This document shows, in pieces, positions 24,896 through 34,154 of a stretch of DNA of 64,000 nt. This stretch comes from an uncultured Aquimarina sp. GTDB lineage: Bacteria; Bacteroidota; Bacteroidia; Flavobacteriales; Flavobacteriaceae. The notes beneath the pieces are model-generated. The model saw nothing but the letters and a program-made list of their open reading frames with translations, was not told the DNA's origin and did no database searches. Position numbers and translations under genes: made by a program. The DNA lies in the NCBI GenBank assembly GCA_947503835.1, contig CANNFM010000007.1:62001-126000 (forward strand), written 5' to 3'. The stretch's first letter is position 1. The number at the start of each line of letters is the position of its first letter.

Positions 24896-25327
24896 ATGAT
24901 ATCAAAGATCAAACTAAAATTAGCCGAAATTTCTGATCTCGACGCAATGCAACAAGCGGGTGATACTTTGTTTGATTATGCCGTAAAACCAGATCGCGCT
25001 TTAGAATTTATAAATGATCCTAGACATCACCTGGTTTTGGCGTATGATAATGAACTAATTATAGGGATGGCATCTGGATTTCACTATATTCATCCTGACA
25101 AAGACCCCGCACTTTTTATAAATGAAGTTTCGGTAATCGAAGCCTATCAAAACCGAGGAATCGGTCGTGAAATAGTGCAATATCTATGCGAATACGGCAA
25201 AAAATTGGATTGTACAGAAACCTGGGTCGCTACAGAACAATCTAATACTGCGGCAAGAAAGGCATATGTAGCCGCTGGCGGAACGGAAGACAAAGAACCT
25301 ATTGTTATGTATGTTTGGGAATACTGA
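24896..25327 (+). CDS. GNAT family N-acetyltransferase
   Basis: A 143-residue single-domain GNAT. Beta-strand 4 and the acetyl-CoA loop are visible as LFINEVSVIEAYQNRGIGRE, with the pyrophosphate-binding Q/RxxGxG pattern NRGIGR. The C-terminal strand reads ETWVATEQSNTAARKAYVAA. Length and layout resemble small AAC(3)-I-like or protein/antibiotic acetyltransferases, but the substrate is not predictable. It is a single-gene unit. Confidence 0.88.
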   Translation: MISKIKLKLAEISDLDAMQQAGDTLFDYAVKPDRALEFINDPRHHLVLAYDNELIIGMASGFHYIHPDKDPALFINEVSVIEAYQNRGIGREIVQYLCEYGKKLDCTETWVATEQSNTAARKAYVAAGGTEDKEPIVMYVWEY

Positions 25328-25464
25328 TCTATTAGATACTAAACTTTTATTAACTTTATCGTACTATACTATTCAGCACAAAACGTGTAGTTATTTATTC
25401 ACATAGCAAAAATGAAAAAAATACTTTTGGTACACCAAACCTATAGAAAGTAACGATACAGACG

Positions 25465-26166
25465 ATGGAAAAGCCAAAAACAGAAGAGTTGAGATCAGAA
25501 AGAAGTAAGTTTATCTTATTAAGATATAGTAAAATATTGTTTTTACTGCTAGTTATAAGTGCTATTGGATGCAATACAAAAAATGGTATGTTTTCTGAAG
25601 AGGATATAAAGACCCAAGATTTGTTTATAAAGCTTCTTGATGTAACGCATAATAAGGTAAATAAGTCCCTTTTGAAAGATTCTATTAAAACACAAAAATT
25701 ACCACAGGCGGACCAAGTAATCAGATCAAATGAATCGGGTGGCTACGTGGATGTTCACATAAAACTTTCTGAAGAAGAGAGACGATTAAGTTTTTATCAG
25801 GATGTAATGCAATTCTATAGTATAACTTCTGGAGAATGTTTTTTGCCTTCTATAGATCATAAGTTTTCGTTCGAGGATTTTATGTATACTATAAAACCTT
25901 GTCTTGGCAATATCTATTCAACCATAGAACCCATCTTATCTTCAAAATTTTCTAAGGACTATAAAGTTGATAATCATCTTTTTGGAGAACTAAATAACGT
26001 ACTTCGATTCCATGAAATAGAAATGGGGATGGTTAACTTTTATAATGATCAGTTTTATTTTATATTCTTTGATACAAAAAACAAAAGTAAAGTCTATGCT
26101 ATTTTTGATTCTTTAGGAATGGAAATTGGAGATGAAAATACTTTGTTTAGAGATTTTAAAAGATAA
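25465..26166 (+). CDS. Putative lipoprotein of unknown function
   Basis: A 233-residue protein with an unusually long charged n-region (about 20 residues) before the hydrophobic stretch LLLVISAIGC, which fits a lipobox at Cys36. The mature part is mixed alpha/beta with no recognised domain. It is followed after 13 bp by another exported protein gene, so the two probably form an operon. A 13-codon open frame beginning MKKILLVHQ at 25411 lies just upstream; it may be a leader or a remnant. Confidence 0.7.
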   Translation: MEKPKTEELRSERSKFILLRYSKILFLLLVISAIGCNTKNGMFSEEDIKTQDLFIKLLDVTHNKVNKSLLKDSIKTQKLPQADQVIRSNESGGYVDVHIKLSEEERRLSFYQDVMQFYSITSGECFLPSIDHKFSFEDFMYTIKPCLGNIYSTIEPILSSKFSKDYKVDNHLFGELNNVLRFHEIEMGMVNFYNDQFYFIFFDTKNKSKVYAIFDSLGMEIGDENTLFRDFKR

Positions 26167-26179
26167 CAATATCATATCT

Positions 26180-27196
26180 ATGCAAAACGACATAATAAGG
26201 TTATTGATCTGTATGCTTTTTATACATGTATATCAATATACTAATGCACAACAGATGAAAGACTCTATAATTAACGACAATTCTTTTAAGATTAAAGAAA
26301 TACCTCTGGATTCATATCGGGGAAAATACAAAAACGGAAAGCCCTATGATGGATATTTCAAAAAAGGAGATCATGAATTCTATACAGTTGATTTTTATGA
26401 AAAAGGTGAGCCTAAATACCAGTATTCTATGGATATTTTGGATCAAATGGAGCAAGAAGAGTTTGTACTGGATATTAAATCTACCTATAAAGATGGAAAG
26501 ATGTTTAATGGATCTGAAATACTACAATTCAAGGACGGGATCCTTTGTAAAAACTGGAATAATGGAAAACTAGAACGTTTTACTCAAGACGTTTTTGCAG
26601 TGCATTATTTTAACCGTATAACTTTTGAAAAACAAACAGAAGCTATACAGATTACAAATTTACAAGAGAAGGATTACCAAATCAAACTGTTTCTGGATAT
26701 GGAAACATGGGTGATACAATTATTACATAAGAATGAAGTATTGGTTCACAGTGAAAGTGTTGCTCATTCTGCAACCAACTTCCCGAAAAATAGTGTTGTA
26801 CGACTCTATATCGAAGATGATATACAACGAGGAGTAGCATATCGAAATGCAAATAATGTAGACATTTTAATATCTGAAGCAGATCTAAATAATCATATTC
26901 TCAATACATTAGAGACACCTAATTCTAAAGATATAGAGGTTGCTTTTGATCATTTACTAGAAAAATTGATACAAACTCAAGGTTTTTCTATGGAAAAAAA
27001 GCATAAAGAAATGCCTGTAATTATTGGTTATTTTGATACTAATGACGACGGATCTATTAAAGATGGCATTCGATGTATAGAAAATAAGGACAATACCTTA
27101 TACCGAATGTATAAGCAAGGGAAACTGACAAAAGAGGAAAAAACAACGGTAACTGCTTTTCAGGAAATTTTTTCTAATTATATTAAAAACAAATAA
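26180..27196 (+). CDS. Exported hypothetical protein
   Basis: A 338-residue protein started at ATG 26180, where a signal peptide begins (IIRLLICMLFIHVYQYTNAQ). Starting earlier, inside the preceding gene, would bury the signal. The N-terminal half contains MORN-like or toxin_15-type phrases (GKYKNGKPYDGYFKKGDHEF, YKDGKMFNGSEILQFKDG), short Y-x-x-G-K-x-x-G repeats. The C-terminal half is mixed. No enzyme motif was seen. It forms a likely operon with the lipoprotein before it. Confidence 0.75.
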   Translation: MQNDIIRLLICMLFIHVYQYTNAQQMKDSIINDNSFKIKEIPLDSYRGKYKNGKPYDGYFKKGDHEFYTVDFYEKGEPKYQYSMDILDQMEQEEFVLDIKSTYKDGKMFNGSEILQFKDGILCKNWNNGKLERFTQDVFAVHYFNRITFEKQTEAIQITNLQEKDYQIKLFLDMETWVIQLLHKNEVLVHSESVAHSATNFPKNSVVRLYIEDDIQRGVAYRNANNVDILISEADLNNHILNTLETPNSKDIEVAFDHLLEKLIQTQGFSMEKKHKEMPVIIGYFDTNDDGSIKDGIRCIENKDNTLYRMYKQGKLTKEEKTTVTAFQEIFSNYIKNK

Positions 27197-27220
27197 TGTA
27201 GTCTATCATTTGTTCTATTC

Positions 27221-27670
27221 TTACGCACTTTTATCATTTTTGGAAGTAATATCGGGAGTTTGAGTTAAGCTTTTTGCCCATGCTATAGCATCTTCGAGAT
27301 TATCAAAACTCTTAAAACTGTTTCGCATAAACAATTTTTCTAACAAAGAAGTAATAAGCCCCTTGGGGTTATAACTTACTATAGCATATCCACGTAATTT
27401 ATAATCGCTTTTAAAAAACTTGATCCAATCACTGGGTTTTACCGAATATGAGTGTACGCGGTTCGATATTAAGACTAAATTCTCGCCGTTATGATCGTAG
27501 AGTTCACTTAACTCTTTTACAATGGGTTGTGCATGTTCGTCCCATGTATATACTACCCCTTCATTGATCTCAGAAACTACAAAAGTATCAAACAGATAGT
27601 ACATACCACAAGAATAACGCAATTCCTGAATAGCGTCTTGATAAAAAGATGAATCTTTTATATATCCCAT
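27221..27670 (-). CDS. STAS/SEC14-like hypothetical protein
   Basis: A 149-residue protein from ATG 27670; the longer frame begins at a TTG and is not preferred. The pattern of beta strands and helices (YYLFDTFVVSEINEGVVYTW, ENLVLISNRVHSYSVKPSDW, DNLEDAIAWAKSL) resembles the flavobacterial STAS/SpoIIAA-like group of small cytoplasmic proteins with no known role. It is convergent with the exported protein gene at 26180, with 24 bp between stops. Confidence 0.7.
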   Translation of the reverse strand: MGYIKDSSFYQDAIQELRYSCGMYYLFDTFVVSEINEGVVYTWDEHAQPIVKELSELYDHNGENLVLISNRVHSYSVKPSDWIKFFKSDYKLRGYAIVSYNPKGLITSLLEKLFMRNSFKSFDNLEDAIAWAKSLTQTPDITSKNDKSA

Positions 27671-27858
27671 AACCCTTGTACAAATACCCTCCAAAATAGC
27701 ACCAAAAAGTACTTTCAATTCTCTTCGAGAAAATTGATCTTATCAAGATACTAATAATCTGCAATCTATACTAGAGAAATGATAGTATCTTTTATAGAAC
27801 TAAGAGAAATAATACCCAGTAATTATATGAATATGTATAAACTAAAGCTTGTATAAAA

Positions 27859-27866
27859 TAAATTTG
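27859..27866 (+). promoter_or_regulatory. Candidate flavobacterial -7 box (TAAATTTG)
   Basis: Matches TANNTTTG, 52 bp upstream of the sugar dehydrogenase ATG. No TTG occurs at the expected distance upstream. Confidence 0.3.
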
Positions 27867-27918
27867 AAAAGTATTGGTTATCAGTATATAGGATTTTACT
27901 AGTTAAAAACATTAGAGT

Positions 27919-29061
27919 ATGAAACGTGTAGTAAAAATTATAAGTGTTGGATTATTGGCACTATTGTTTTCTTATTGTTCTGGTGATGATAATAATGTTC
28001 CCAATCCAGACCCGGACCCAAATCCCAATCCTACCGATGCAACCACAACTTTAATAAGTACATTAAGTGTGCCTTGGGAGATACTTTGGGGGCCTGATAA
28101 TTTTCTCTGGGTAGCAGAGCGTAATGGAAAAATGAGCAGAATCAATCCAGATACAGGAGAACAACTAGAGTTATTAACAATAGGCAACGTATCTCAAGTA
28201 CAAGAAAGTGGGTTATTAGGTATGGCATTACACCCTGATTTTATTAATACTCCATTTGTATATGCCGTATATACATATTCAAGTGGAAACGATTTATTAG
28301 AGCGATTAGTACGTTTTACATATGCCAATAACACCTTATCTAATGAAACGATTCTAATCGATCAAATTCCGGCGAATAGAATTCATAATGGTAGTCGTCT
28401 TCTAATTACATCAGATGGGCATCTTATGATGTCTACAGGTGATGCTGGAAATACGAGCCTTTCGCAAGATTTAAATTCATTAGGAGGAAAAATCCTCAGA
28501 CTTAATCTTGATGGAAGTATACCTGCCGATAATCCTTTTACAAACAGCTACGTGTATAGTCTTGGGCACAGAAATCCACAAGGATTAACCCTACATCCTG
28601 ATGGACGAATTTATAGCTCAGAACACGGGCCAGATACCGATGATGAGATCAACATTATATCGGCGGGAGCAAATTATGGGTGGCCAGAGGTACGAGGAAT
28701 AATAGATACTCCAAGTGAAGAATCCTTTGCCGCTACTACTCCGGTAATCGAATCTATTTTTAATTGGACTCCAACCATAGCTCCTTCGGATCTAATTTAT
28801 TACACCAGTGACCGTATTCCGGAATGGACAAATAAATTGCTGCTAACAGTATTAAAAGAACAACAGATAATCGCACTTACACTGAACAACGATGGTACGG
28901 CAATTACGCAAGAAGAAGTGTTCTTTGATGGTACTTTTGGTCGTATACGAGATATTGTAGTTTCTCCTACCGGACGTGTTTTTATCGCAACTAATGGAAA
29001 CAGTTACGGAGATACCAGTAATACGCATAGTATTATTGAAATTAATAGGATAGAACTTTAA
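27919..29061 (+). CDS. PQQ-dependent glucose/sorbosone dehydrogenase-like lipoprotein
   Basis: A 380-residue lipoprotein (lipobox LFSYC, Cys20) with a Pro/Asn/Asp-rich linker (residues 26-40), then a six-bladed propeller of the GSDH family. Diagnostic segments are LSVPWEILWGPDNFLWVAER, LLGMALHPDF, the catalytic-His block RIHNGSRL, LMMSTGDAG, the GKILRLNLDG strand and SLGHRNPQGLTLHPDGRIYS with EHGPDTDDEINI. It should oxidise a sugar or related alcohol with PQQ at the outer membrane or in the periplasm; no PQQ biosynthesis genes are in the window. Single gene. Confidence 0.88.
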   Translation: MKRVVKIISVGLLALLFSYCSGDDNNVPNPDPDPNPNPTDATTTLISTLSVPWEILWGPDNFLWVAERNGKMSRINPDTGEQLELLTIGNVSQVQESGLLGMALHPDFINTPFVYAVYTYSSGNDLLERLVRFTYANNTLSNETILIDQIPANRIHNGSRLLITSDGHLMMSTGDAGNTSLSQDLNSLGGKILRLNLDGSIPADNPFTNSYVYSLGHRNPQGLTLHPDGRIYSSEHGPDTDDEINIISAGANYGWPEVRGIIDTPSEESFAATTPVIESIFNWTPTIAPSDLIYYTSDRIPEWTNKLLLTVLKEQQIIALTLNNDGTAITQEEVFFDGTFGRIRDIVVSPTGRVFIATNGNSYGDTSNTHSIIEINRIEL

Positions 29062-29182
29062 TACCGTGCATTACCAGTACCAAATCTGCGTATATCCGTA
29101 AGATTTTTCTGATTTTAGATAATCTTAGCCTTGGTTTTATGATTCGTATTCTCCAAAAAGTATATCTTTAAGCTGGCTTACT

Positions 29183-29851
29183 ATGGAGACTATTAAAATT
29201 AAAACCTTTGAAGAGTTATTAGAAACTCTTGAACGCCAAAAAACAGGGCAAACCTTCGTATACCGAGGAGTATCTAATATAGAGTATCAATTAGTTACTT
29301 CTTTGGGACGTTGTGAGTCATCTATGGGAAAGCCTATAGATCAATTAGAAACAAGACTTACAAAGCTATTTAAAGAATCTTCTATACCCTACCTCGAACA
29401 TAAGCCTAATAATGAGTTAGAATGGCTTGCTATTGCACAACACTATGGGTTACCTACCCGATTACTAGACTGGACATACAATCCCTTGATCGCTATTTAT
29501 TTTGCAATATCTTCTACTCCTGTTACAGATGGAGCGGTTTATAAACTCTCTGGATGTTCAACCATACAAGTACCTGATGAAACAGATCCATATGCGTTAG
29601 ATAAAGTATATAAATATAGGCCTCCTTATATTTCTGCCAGAATACAGAATCAGGCTGGATTATTTACAGTACATCATCAGCCCGATGTTGCTTTTGAACA
29701 TGATAAGCTCATGAAAGTGATTATTCCGAAAAGCTTAAAAGCCGCTATCAAGAAAACTCTTTTTAAATATGGCATTAATCAACGATTAATGTACCCGGGA
29801 TTAGAAGGTGTAGCAAGAGATTTAAGATGGTTAGAAACTAAAATGCATTAA
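29183..29851 (+). CDS. FRG domain-containing protein
   Basis: A 222-residue cytoplasmic protein that is essentially one FRG domain. The name-giving motif appears as FVYRGVSNIEYQLVTSLGR, followed by the most conserved block, WLAIAQHYGLPTRLLDWTYN, and PLIAIYFA. The C-terminal part has RIQNQAGLFTVHHQP. FRG domains are often found in defence loci or toxin-like genes and are of unknown biochemical activity. Neighbours here are a sugar dehydrogenase and a small hypothetical gene, not known defence genes. Confidence 0.88.
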   Translation: METIKIKTFEELLETLERQKTGQTFVYRGVSNIEYQLVTSLGRCESSMGKPIDQLETRLTKLFKESSIPYLEHKPNNELEWLAIAQHYGLPTRLLDWTYNPLIAIYFAISSTPVTDGAVYKLSGCSTIQVPDETDPYALDKVYKYRPPYISARIQNQAGLFTVHHQPDVAFEHDKLMKVIIPKSLKAAIKKTLFKYGINQRLMYPGLEGVARDLRWLETKMH

Positions 29852-29965
29852 GTAGGGGTATTATTCGTTAAAAATACTGTTTTTCAGTGCTCTATAAGTA
29901 TTTCATTTGCATATTCTAAGGTTTTTCTATATTTTAGACCCACCCGAATTTAAAAATGATAGCTT

Positions 29966-30217
29966 ATGCACAAAATTACCCTTGAGCAAGAATTCAATGC
30001 TCGTCAATTAACACATAAATATAATGACATCTGGGATAGAGGTATTCACCTCTTTACTATAAATGATGCAAACCGTGATTTTTATTATAGTATCTTCTAT
30101 ATAGATTTATTGTTTGCAGAAGTAATCTATAATAAATTAACAGGTGATATTATAACCATTAAAAGCTTTAGTGATAAGGCAAAAATCATGTACTATTTAA
30201 GAGAAGATTTTTCTTAG
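29966..30217 (+). CDS. Small hypothetical protein downstream of FRG gene
   Basis: An 83-residue protein rich in aromatic residues (FYYSIFYIDLLFAEVIYNKL). No signal or recognised domain. It has the pattern of a real compact alpha/beta protein and lies 114 bp after the FRG gene on the same strand. A toxin-antitoxin relation with FRG is conceivable but there is no sequence evidence. Confidence 0.55.
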   Translation: MHKITLEQEFNARQLTHKYNDIWDRGIHLFTINDANRDFYYSIFYIDLLFAEVIYNKLTGDIITIKSFSDKAKIMYYLREDFS

Positions 30218-30228
30218 CTGGTAGTAGT

Positions 30229-31059
30229 TTACCGGCTTCGATACCAAATATTAAGAATTAAGCCTGTAATGACTAATAGTGTTCCTACCAGACTAAAGAA
30301 TGGGTAGGCATCAGAGAACCAGAATACACCTGCGATCATTGTGAAAATAACTTCAACATATTTAAGGGAGACGATCTTATTTGTTGCTTGTGATTGAAAA
30401 GCTTTGGTCATAAATAGTTGTCCAAAATATCCAAAAACACCAAGGCTTAATAATAGCCCCCACTCTGCTCCCATCGGCGTAGTCCAATTAAATATAGAAA
30501 GCACTCCTCCTACAACTATAGAAATCCACATAAAATAATTTACGATTACAACAGGATGATCCTTTTGCCCAATTTTATTAATTAATACATATACAACCCC
30601 ACTAAATACGGCTGAACCTAATACCAAAAGAAAGCCAAAAGAGTCAATATTGGGATCAAAACCTTTGATCATTAACACTCCAGTGAATGCCATTAAGAAA
30701 AACAACCATTGTATTGATTTTACTCGTTCTCTAAGGAAAAATACGGCAAGAATAGTAGCGAAAATCGGAGATAAATATCGAAGTGAAACAGCAGAGCCAA
30801 TAGGCAAATAATGTACCGACATAAAAAACAGCCCCATAGAGGTTACCCCCGCCAATCCGCGATAAACTAATAGCTTTTTTTGATTACCAAATATTGGAAT
30901 TTTATGCCATAATAAATAACTCATTGTAAAAAACAATGAACCAAATGCTCTAAAAAGTACTAGTTGAGCTCCTCCAAAGTGTGCTAGATATTTAACCAAT
31001 AAATTCATTGCTGTAAAACATACAGCACTTAGAAGCATGTAGTATATGGCTTTTTTCAT
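30229..31059 (-). CDS. EamA/DMT family transporter
   Basis: A 276-residue inner-membrane protein with about ten helices in two EamA repeats (about 5-130 and 145-273). Each repeat ends with the usual pattern (FFLRERVKSIQWLFFLMAFT; VFWFSDAYPFFSLVGTLLVI). DMT transporters export or import amino acids, nucleotides or other metabolites; the substrate is not predictable. It converges with the small gene at 29966. Confidence 0.88.
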   Translation of the reverse strand: MKKAIYYMLLSAVCFTAMNLLVKYLAHFGGAQLVLFRAFGSLFFTMSYLLWHKIPIFGNQKKLLVYRGLAGVTSMGLFFMSVHYLPIGSAVSLRYLSPIFATILAVFFLRERVKSIQWLFFLMAFTGVLMIKGFDPNIDSFGFLLVLGSAVFSGVVYVLINKIGQKDHPVVIVNYFMWISIVVGGVLSIFNWTTPMGAEWGLLLSLGVFGYFGQLFMTKAFQSQATNKIVSLKYVEVIFTMIAGVFWFSDAYPFFSLVGTLLVITGLILNIWYRSR

Positions 31060-31294
31060 AAAGGTATCAAAGATACATTTTTTTAATGGTGGGAGTATGA
31101 CTACTAATCGTACTATATCACCTATAAATACTCAAATAGCAACTCTTTAGTTCAATAATCTAGATATCATACTATCATGTATCATCATTGAATATGACTT
31201 TGATTTTAGGCATATATATGCGCACATTGGCACAATTTTAGTTTCATTATAAATAAATTTATTACTTTAGTTTCCTTAATCCCCCAAATGAATT

Positions 31295-32260
31295 ATGAAA
31301 AAGCTGTTTCCCCTATTACTGCTTTTTTTAGCGCAAATTGCTTATTCGCAGAATTATACGATACTGGATTCGGTGCAAAAAACACCTATTTCTTATGCTA
31401 CCATCTCTTTTGGTAACGGAAACGGGACTTTTGCCGATGCCGACGGTAATTTTCGATTTTCAAAAAAATGGTATCCAGATATTGATTCTTTATATATTTC
31501 AGCCTTAGGACATAAAGAATTGGCATTGTCAACCAAATCTTTGCCAAAAGAAATACTTTTAGTTGAAGATGTTGCAATGCTAAAGGAAGTGATCATAACT
31601 GCTGAGAAGAAAAGAAAGTATAAAACCAAGAAATTACCGTCTGAAGTTCATAACGATTATTTCAGATCATGGTTACCTACTGTAGAATCTGAAATTGCAG
31701 TTTTTTTTCCGAAAAACACGGAACGATCAACTAAAATAGCTTCAGTGTATCTACCGGTAAAAGTAGAATCATCTAACCGAAATGCTACTAAAAATCAATC
31801 CTTTACTACGGTATTCAAAATGCAATTTTATACTAATAATAATGGTTTTCCTGGTAAAAGAATGTCTTATGATGATGTTATTTTTAATGTAACAGATAAG
31901 GGTAAATCAAATTTTGAACTGAACGTTTCAGAATACAAAGTCTTCATCCCAAAGGAAGGAATATTTGTTTCTATTCAAGTGTTGGGTTATGCGGATAAAG
32001 ATGGAAAACTACAACAGACTAAAAAGTATAGTGAGATAGAAACTAGAAAGGGAATTGTAAAAGTACCCACTACATTTAGGCCCCTACTTCCATTTACCGA
32101 TAAAATAAGTGGTTACAAAACGTTTACAAGAAGAATTTTTTTTAAGAACAGAACCTGGCAACGGTTTGACAAAGAATATAGCGACAATAACAACTTGATT
32201 AAAAACAACAATACCAATTATGGTATGGGGTTAAAACTACATTTGTATGAAGATGAATAG
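31295..32260 (+). CDS. Exported protein with carboxypeptidase regulatory-like domain
   Basis: A 321-residue protein with a Sec signal ending AYSQ. A CarboxypepD_reg-like Ig fold occupies about residues 22-105 (SVQKTPISYATISFGNGNGT, then FADADGNFRFSK), as in the N-termini of flavobacterial TonB-dependent receptors but without plug or barrel. The remainder (about 110-320) is beta-rich with no recognised family. It is probably periplasmic or surface-associated. Its stop is four bases from the end of the SulP gene on the opposite strand. Confidence 0.78.
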   Translation: MKKLFPLLLLFLAQIAYSQNYTILDSVQKTPISYATISFGNGNGTFADADGNFRFSKKWYPDIDSLYISALGHKELALSTKSLPKEILLVEDVAMLKEVIITAEKKRKYKTKKLPSEVHNDYFRSWLPTVESEIAVFFPKNTERSTKIASVYLPVKVESSNRNATKNQSFTTVFKMQFYTNNNGFPGKRMSYDDVIFNVTDKGKSNFELNVSEYKVFIPKEGIFVSIQVLGYADKDGKLQQTKKYSEIETRKGIVKVPTTFRPLLPFTDKISGYKTFTRRIFFKNRTWQRFDKEYSDNNNLIKNNNTNYGMGLKLHLYEDE

Positions 32261-32263
32261 CCT

Positions 32264-33907
32264 TTAGTCTAAAAATGATCTTCGCTTCTTATTAAATTGC
32301 ACTGCTGCTTTATGAATATCTTGATGATCCGTACGGTTTTCAGCATACCCTACGGCATCCGAAATAGTTAGATAATAATGATCCACACCTAGTTTATCGG
32401 TAAAACCAGATCGTTTTAAAAAATCTCGTACCGGGCCAATTGTTCCTACCATTAACAGTTGAATACCTATACTTTCTAAGTATTGAAATATATCTTCTAA
32501 AACATGTAAACCGGTACTGTCGATGTCATGCATATTGGTATTATCCAGAATTAAAAATTTTGGTAACGGTTTACGTTTTCCTATATATTCTTGAATGGTA
32601 TCTTTAAAATAACTCGAGTTTCCGAAATACAATTGATTATCAAAGCGAATAATCAGGTAATCAGACGATTGTATAGCATCAGGAAACCTATTAATGTTTC
32701 TATAATATGTGGTCCCTGGAATGTTTACAAGCTCTGCTATGTGCGGTCGAGAGCTATAATATTGAAGAAAGATAAATGACAAAATTACCCCTATAAATAT
32801 TCCTTTCTCTACCCCAAAAATTAATGTACCTGCAAAAGTAATAATCATAACAATGAAATCTCTCCTTCGTAAACGAAACAGGTATTTAGCTTCGCTAAAA
32901 TTGATGAGCCCAAACACCGAAACCAGTATGATAGCAGCTAAGGTAGCGTTTGGTATATAGTAAAAGAATTTAGTAAGAAACAATAATGATAGAATTACCA
33001 TGATCGCAGCTATAATTGAAGATACGGTTGTCTTTCCTCCTGCTTCATCATTAATAGCCGATCTACTATAACTTCCCGATGATGGAACTGCCTGAAAAAA
33101 AGCACCAATAACTTTAGCGATTCCTAAAGCAAATAATTCTTGATTAGGCCTAATAATATGATCACGATTCTTCATTTCTAAAGATTTTGCGATCCCAATA
33201 CTTCCTACGTATCCGATAAAAGTTACCGTTAATACCGAAGGGATAAGGATTATCATGCTATCATAACTCATTTCGGGTATCATAAATGATGGTAATCCAT
33301 TAGGAACATCTTGTATTATTGCCACTCCTTTTGCATTCAAATCAAAAACATAGGCGGCAATAGTAGTAATCACAAGTACTGTAAGCGCTCCGGGGAATGA
33401 TCGTTTCCATTTTTTTAAAACCAGAATTACTACAATAGAAAATAAACAAAGCCCAAAAGTAAGCCAGTTTATTTCCAAAAAATGGTGTAAAGCATACCAA
33501 ACAGTTTCGTGTGTATATGTAAAGCTGGGTATCTCTAATCCTAAACCTTGTTTAAGTTGGGAGGCAATGATAATGATTGCTGCAGCAGAGATAAACCCCG
33601 AAATAACAGGTTGCGAGATAAGGTTTACCAAAAAACCCATTCTAAGCACACTCATAATTATCTGCAAAATCCCAATTAAAAACCCTGAAAACAGCACCAG
33701 CTCAATAAACTTATCGGTAAAAGGGTCTGCAAGTTGACTTACACCACTCATTACCAAAATGGCAGTAACCGCAACGGGGCCTATACTTAATTGCCTAGAA
33801 GTACCAAAAAACGCGTAAAGAAGTAAAGGAACTAAACATGCATACAGTCCGTAAATTGGAGGAACTCCCATAAGCAGAGCATAAGCAATTGCTTGTGGTA
33901 TTAACAC
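32264..33907 (-). CDS. SulP family inorganic anion transporter with STAS domain (start uncertain)
   Basis: A 547-residue SulP protein with about 12 membrane helices and a C-terminal STAS domain (about 410-520; FLILDNTNMHDIDSTGLHVL). The first usual start is GTG 33907. But the family's first segment (DVIAGITVGVV, then LIPQAIAYALLMGVPP) begins 10 or more codons further upstream in the same frame, which stays open to 34045 with no ATG, GTG or TTG. The real start may be a rare codon, or a length change in the T5 run at 34020-34024 may hide it; see findings. The substrate is likely sulfate, bicarbonate or another anion. Confidence 0.85.
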   Translation of the reverse strand: MLIPQAIAYALLMGVPPIYGLYACLVPLLLYAFFGTSRQLSIGPVAVTAILVMSGVSQLADPFTDKFIELVLFSGFLIGILQIIMSVLRMGFLVNLISQPVISGFISAAAIIIIASQLKQGLGLEIPSFTYTHETVWYALHHFLEINWLTFGLCLFSIVVILVLKKWKRSFPGALTVLVITTIAAYVFDLNAKGVAIIQDVPNGLPSFMIPEMSYDSMIILIPSVLTVTFIGYVGSIGIAKSLEMKNRDHIIRPNQELFALGIAKVIGAFFQAVPSSGSYSRSAINDEAGGKTTVSSIIAAIMVILSLLFLTKFFYYIPNATLAAIILVSVFGLINFSEAKYLFRLRRRDFIVMIITFAGTLIFGVEKGIFIGVILSFIFLQYYSSRPHIAELVNIPGTTYYRNINRFPDAIQSSDYLIIRFDNQLYFGNSSYFKDTIQEYIGKRKPLPKFLILDNTNMHDIDSTGLHVLEDIFQYLESIGIQLLMVGTIGPVRDFLKRSGFTDKLGVDHYYLTISDAVGYAENRTDHQDIHKAAVQFNKKRRSFLD

Positions 33908-34110
33908 TACTCCAACCGTTATACCAGCAATGACATCTGATCTAAAAACAGAAGTATTGTATTCTTTATTCCTAAAGATTTGAAGAAACGGGATTATTTT
34001 ATGTAGTGCTTTAACTTCCTTTTTGCTTTGGTTGATTAGGTAAATCTACAACAGTTAACAAATTATGCCAAATGAATTTCTAATAGATGAGTTTATTTTA
34101 ATGATTTGTC

Positions 34111-34118
34111 TATTTTTG
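34111..34118 (+). promoter_or_regulatory. Candidate flavobacterial -7 box (TATTTTTG)
   Basis: Perfect TANNTTTG match 36 bp before the TauE/SafE start codon, with a weak -33-like gttta about 16 bp upstream. Confidence 0.4.
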
Positions 34119-34154
34119 AATACAAAATCTATCATTTTACCATCATAAAACGTA

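Noticed and set aside
25411..25452. 13-codon frame MKKILLVHQTYRK
   Set aside because: Too short to support; might be a leader peptide or a remnant of a gene start, but there is no homolog nearby.
29183..30217. Defence island made of KAP and FRG genes
   Set aside because: The KAP gene is about 27 kb away and no restriction, CBASS, retron or other defence genes occur between them.
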